From: Candidatus Bipolaricaulota bacterium
Lineage (GTDB): Bacteria > Bipolaricaulota > Bipolaricaulia > UBA7950 > UBA9294
Direction: 5' to 3'
DNA: 15,218 nucleotides
Assembly: GCA_015485945.1 (NCBI GenBank)
Contig: WFSM01000162.1
Span: 1-15,218 of the forward strand
Made by a program: the position numbers and the translations under genes. Shown here one piece after another: positions 12,321 to 15,218 of this stretch. The notes under the pieces are model-generated. The model was not told where the DNA came from. It made no database searches and saw nothing but the letters and a program-made list of their open reading frames with translations. Numbering within the stretch: position 1 is the first letter of the stretch; every line of letters begins with the position of its first letter.

Positions 12321-14383
12321 CAATCCTTTGATTCCACCGCGATCATGCTGAAATCGCCGATGCGCAAAAACAGATTGGATAGGCGCTTCAAAAACGCCAG
12401 TCGATTGGCACGCACCGTTTTATCATCATCCATCACCAATACTTCATCGAAATAGCGGTCGATTGGATCCTTGAGCGCGAGAAGACGAGTGAGAGCTTGC
12501 GCGTAGTCACGTGCTTCCAGGTCGCGTGTCACTTCGCCCTCCGCCTTCAGGTACTCCCGCCACAGGTTTCGTTCCGCATCCGCGCTGAACAGGGCGGGAT
12601 AGAACTCCGTTTCCGTGACCGCTTTGGTGATGTTGCGGGCGCGGGAAAACCCAAGGCGGAGCGCGACGAACGCCGGGCTCTGTTTGCTGGCGGCGAGGGC
12701 ACGGGCGCGCAGGTGGGCGCGGTAGAAGTTGCCGATACCGGCTGCGGCCACTGCCTGGACCACATCAGGAGCAATGTCGTACCGCTGTCGCAGCACTTGA
12801 ATGGCGCGGTCGGACAGGAACGCTGCCACCGCGGCGAGATCCGCCTTGCGGTCGATTGCCGCGTAAGCGTCCGCAACGGCGCCAATGAGTGCGATAAAGT
12901 CAACGTCAACCTCTTTTTCCACCGCGATGCGTACGAGTGCGTTTGCCTGGCGTTTGATGCCGTATGGATCACGCGACCCCTTGGGAGCTTCACCGACGAG
13001 GAGCGCTCCCACGATTGTGTCCAACTTGTCCGCCAAGCTGACCCCCGTTCCGGCAGCGGTTTCCGGCAGCGGATCGCCGAATGCCCGCGGCAGGTAATGC
13101 TCGCGGATCGCCGTCGCTACGGTGTCCGGTTCGCCGTCGAGCCGGGCATAGATAGCGCCCGCGGTCCCTTCCAGCTCGGGAAACGCCCGTACGAGTTCAG
13201 TCACGAGGTCGGCCTTGCACAGGAACGCTGCTCGGTCAATCTCCGCTGCTGGAGCCCCCACCGCGGTGCTGATCCTGCCAGCGATTGTCCTGATCCGCTC
13301 CACCTTTTCCCACAGCGACCCCAAGCGCACGTCGTAGATCACGCTCTTCAATTCCCGTACGCGGTCGGCAAGCGGTCGGATACGATCTTTGTCGAAGAAG
13401 AACCGGGAATCCCGTAGTCGCGCCCGCACCACCCGCTCGAACCCGGCGCGCACGATCCCGTGGTCGTCGGGAAGGCCGTCCCGGAATCCCATGAAGTACG
13501 GACTGGTTCCGTCGGACAGGACAAACGGGACGAACTTCCCCTCTTCGTGGAGGGTCGCTTGCACAACCTCGGCCGGGAGGTCGAGAAACTCGTCAGGGAC
13601 GTGCCCGATCACCGGGACAGGGTGTTCGGCTCCGTTCACAATGCGGATGAGAAGCACCGGGTCGAGGAGGTAGTTCCCACCGCGTTCGGCGGCTGTCTGC
13701 TTCAGCGCCGTCACCACTCCGGATTCGCGCTTGTCCTGATCCACGACGACGAGCGCATTCGTAAGTGTCTCCTCGTAGTCATCGGCACGAGGAATCGTGA
13801 CCTGCGGCGGCGCGATGAAGCGATGACCACGTGTGACATTTCCGGCGGTTAGATGGCCAAGCTGGACCGGGATAACCTCATCACCGTACAGACATACGAG
13901 CCATCGGATCGGGCGGATGAATGTCACCCCGGAGTCATCCCAACGCATGCTTTTAGCGGGGCGCAACCCGCGTATCTGTGCCGGTAGAAGTTCGGCCAGG
14001 ATGGCGCGTACATCCTGACCGGGGAGATTGCGGCGAGCGTACAAGTACGACTTGCCCCCGATTTCCCGCGTTTCGAGCTCCGCTACTGCTACACCTTGAC
14101 TACGGGCGAACCCGATCGCCGCTGGGGTGGGGTTGCCGCTGGAATCGAACGCTACCGCCGCCGGTGGTCCCTTTACCTCTTCGGTGCGGTCCTCCTGCCG
14201 GGATGCGAGGTCGTGAATCACAACCGCAATGCGACGCGGAGTGTAGTAGAGATCGATCGCGCCGTGGGGAACCCGCAGTGAATCGAGCGCTGCTTCCACC
14301 CCGGTGCGCAGTGCCGTCCCCAGTCGTGGCGCTTCGAGGGCGGGCATCTCTTCGGTTCCAAGCTCGAACAGCAGGTCAGGCAT
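12320..14383 (-). CDS. glyS: Glycyl-tRNA synthetase beta subunit
   Basis: A 687-aa subunit of the heterotetrameric bacterial glycyl-tRNA synthetase; it recognises tRNA-Gly. It opens with LLFELGTEEMPA (4-15), contains FLCKADLVTELVRAFPELEG and KLDTIVGALLVGEAPKGSRD followed by PYGIKRQANALVRI in the HD-like region, and ends with the anticodon-binding block DRYFDEVLVMDDD, RANRLAFLKRL and LFLRIGDFSMI. Length equals the family norm. The frame is open further upstream to 14953 but that part is a shadow of glyQ; the ATG at 14381-14383 has AGAGGAAAG in front and overlaps the glyQ end by 8 bp, so the two subunits are made together. Confidence 0.97.
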   Translation of the reverse strand: MPDLLFELGTEEMPALEAPRLGTALRTGVEAALDSLRVPHGAIDLYYTPRRIAVVIHDLASRQEDRTEEVKGPPAAVAFDSSGNPTPAAIGFARSQGVAVAELETREIGGKSYLYARRNLPGQDVRAILAELLPAQIRGLRPAKSMRWDDSGVTFIRPIRWLVCLYGDEVIPVQLGHLTAGNVTRGHRFIAPPQVTIPRADDYEETLTNALVVVDQDKRESGVVTALKQTAAERGGNYLLDPVLLIRIVNGAEHPVPVIGHVPDEFLDLPAEVVQATLHEEGKFVPFVLSDGTSPYFMGFRDGLPDDHGIVRAGFERVVRARLRDSRFFFDKDRIRPLADRVRELKSVIYDVRLGSLWEKVERIRTIAGRISTAVGAPAAEIDRAAFLCKADLVTELVRAFPELEGTAGAIYARLDGEPDTVATAIREHYLPRAFGDPLPETAAGTGVSLADKLDTIVGALLVGEAPKGSRDPYGIKRQANALVRIAVEKEVDVDFIALIGAVADAYAAIDRKADLAAVAAFLSDRAIQVLRQRYDIAPDVVQAVAAAGIGNFYRAHLRARALAASKQSPAFVALRLGFSRARNITKAVTETEFYPALFSADAERNLWREYLKAEGEVTRDLEARDYAQALTRLLALKDPIDRYFDEVLVMDDDKTVRANRLAFLKRLSNLFLRIGDFSMIAVESKD

Positions 14384-15218
14384 GGCTTTCCTCTCTTTTC
14401 GCCACGTACGCCTTTGCACATCCCACCGCGAGTGCACGGATACGGCCGATGTAGCTCTCCCGTTCGGTGACGCTGATCGCCCCGCGTGCATCGAGAATGT
14501 TGAATAAATGCGAACATTTGAGCGCGTAGTCGTACGCCGGGAACACAAGTTCGGCGGCGAGATTGTCGCGGCACTCGTCCGCACACAGCTGGAACATGTG
14601 CTGAATTCTGTCTGTATTGGCCGTCTCGAAATTATATGCTGAGAACTCGCGCTCCTTATCCCGCCATAGAGTGCCGTAAGGCACGTTCTCGTTCCAATCG
14701 AGGTCGAACGCACTTTCTTTACCCTGTAGGAGGAGGGCAATTCTCTCCAACCCGTAGGTGAGCTCAACCGAGATCGGATCGAGCGTGATTCCACCCATCT
14801 GCTGAAAGTAGGTGAACTGGGTGATCTCCATCTCGTCAAGCCACACCTGCCAGCCCACCCCCCACGCGGCGAGGGTCGGGGACTCCCAATCGTCCTCGGC
14901 AAACTTGACGTCATGGTCAGCAAGCTGCAGTCCGAGCTGCTCCAAGCTGGCAAGGTACATTTCCTGCACGTCGACCGGGGCCGGCTTCAGGATCACCTGA
15001 TATTGGTGGTGAAGCCGCAGGCGAATCGGGTTTTCCCCGTAGCGGCCATCGGTCGGCCGTCGGCTCGGCTCCACGTACCCCACCCGCCACGGTTCCGGAC
15101 CGAGCGTGCCGAAAAACGTAGCCGGATTGAACGTGCCCGCGCCGGTTTCGACGTCATACGGGTTGAGAATCAAACAACCGCGCGCACGCCAGAAATCGTG
15201 CAGCGTCAGGACGATCGA
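14376..15218 (-). CDS. glyQ: Glycyl-tRNA synthetase alpha subunit, 5' end cut by window edge
   Basis: 280 residues are visible; about 10 at the N-terminus lie beyond the right edge. This class II catalytic subunit activates glycine with ATP. The frame begins IVLTLHDFWRARGCLILNPY, matching the family start, so the TTG at 15171-15173 is internal. Further blocks are VGAGTFNPATFF-like ETGAGTFNPATF, YVEPSRRPTDGRYGENPIRL (motif 2 region), ITQFTYFQQMGG, ELTYGLERIALLLQG (motif 3 with the class II arginine) and LFNILDARGAISVTERESYI near the end. First visible gene of the glyQ-glyS-folB-folK-rng run. Confidence 0.97.
   Translation of the reverse strand, partial: SIVLTLHDFWRARGCLILNPYDVETGAGTFNPATFFGTLGPEPWRVGYVEPSRRPTDGRYGENPIRLRLHHQYQVILKPAPVDVQEMYLASLEQLGLQLADHDVKFAEDDWESPTLAAWGVGWQVWLDEMEITQFTYFQQMGGITLDPISVELTYGLERIALLLQGKESAFDLDWNENVPYGTLWRDKEREFSAYNFETANTDRIQHMFQLCADECRDNLAAELVFPAYDYALKCSHLFNILDARGAISVTERESYIGRIRALAVGCAKAYVAKREESHA

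Noticed and set aside
12497..13417. 306-codon open frame on the plus strand inside glyS
   Set aside because: Antisense shadow of a strongly conserved gene, with an arginine/cysteine-rich composition and no recognisable motif or ribosome site.
14384..14953. Upstream extension of the glyS frame
   Set aside because: It lies within glyQ in another frame; GlyS proteins begin at the MPDLLFELGTEE block.
1..15218. CRISPR arrays, IS elements, phage genes or defence systems
   Set aside because: No regularly spaced repeats, transposase motifs, terminal inverted repeats or defence-gene motifs were seen.

Overview
The window looks like a chromosomal piece of a diderm (two-membrane) bacterium of medium-high G+C. 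A predicted outer-membrane beta-barrel and a substrate-binding protein with a plain, non-lipoprotein signal peptide argue for two membranes. The mix of a THEP1-type NTPase, an EFR1-type flavodoxin/ferredoxin, a DinB polymerase and a two-subunit GlyRS suggests an anaerobic, possibly thermophile-related lineage. An uncultured phylum such as Bipolaricaulota is a guess and cannot be proved from this sequence alone. Gene density is high, no gap exceeds about 160 bp, and there are no IS elements, CRISPR arrays or phage genes.

Region 1 (1-6460, minus strand) is a sugar-utilisation operon, read right to left: LacI-family repressor, periplasmic sugar-binding protein, two MalF/MalG-type permeases, a cytosolic GH32-like beta-fructosidase, a PfkB-family fructokinase, and the start of an EFR1-family flavodoxin/ferredoxin protein that runs off the left edge. 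The inferred pathway is uptake of a beta-fructoside (sucrose or fructo-oligosaccharide) by the ABC transporter, cleavage in the cytosol and phosphorylation of the released fructose. No transport ATPase is present, so a shared one must be encoded elsewhere. The repressor gene has a good sigma-70-type promoter followed by two operators inside a 31-bp near-palindrome, which indicates autorepression. A third operator lies beside the promoter of the divergent Nudix gene.

Region 2 (6541-10084) holds a Nudix hydrolase (+), a convergent beta-barrel protein (-) translationally coupled to the DNA polymerase IV gene (-), and a THEP1 NTPase (+) whose start lies only 28 bp from the dinB start. The Nudix, dinB and THEP1 starts each sit 8-10 nt behind a -10-like hexamer with no Shine-Dalgarno sequence, suggesting leaderless mRNAs.

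Region 3 (10101-15218, minus strand) is a housekeeping operon read right to left: glyQ (5' end cut by the window edge), glyS, folB, folK and an RNase E/G-family gene, all overlapping, followed by tRNA-Val(CAC) with its own promoter. The RNase G frame has no ATG, GTG or TTG that would give a full-length protein and appears to start at ATT. The EFR1 frame at the left edge has the same problem and would start at ATA. These two starts, the leaderless promoters and the operator arrangement are the most unusual points. I did not find a clearly new multi-gene system.
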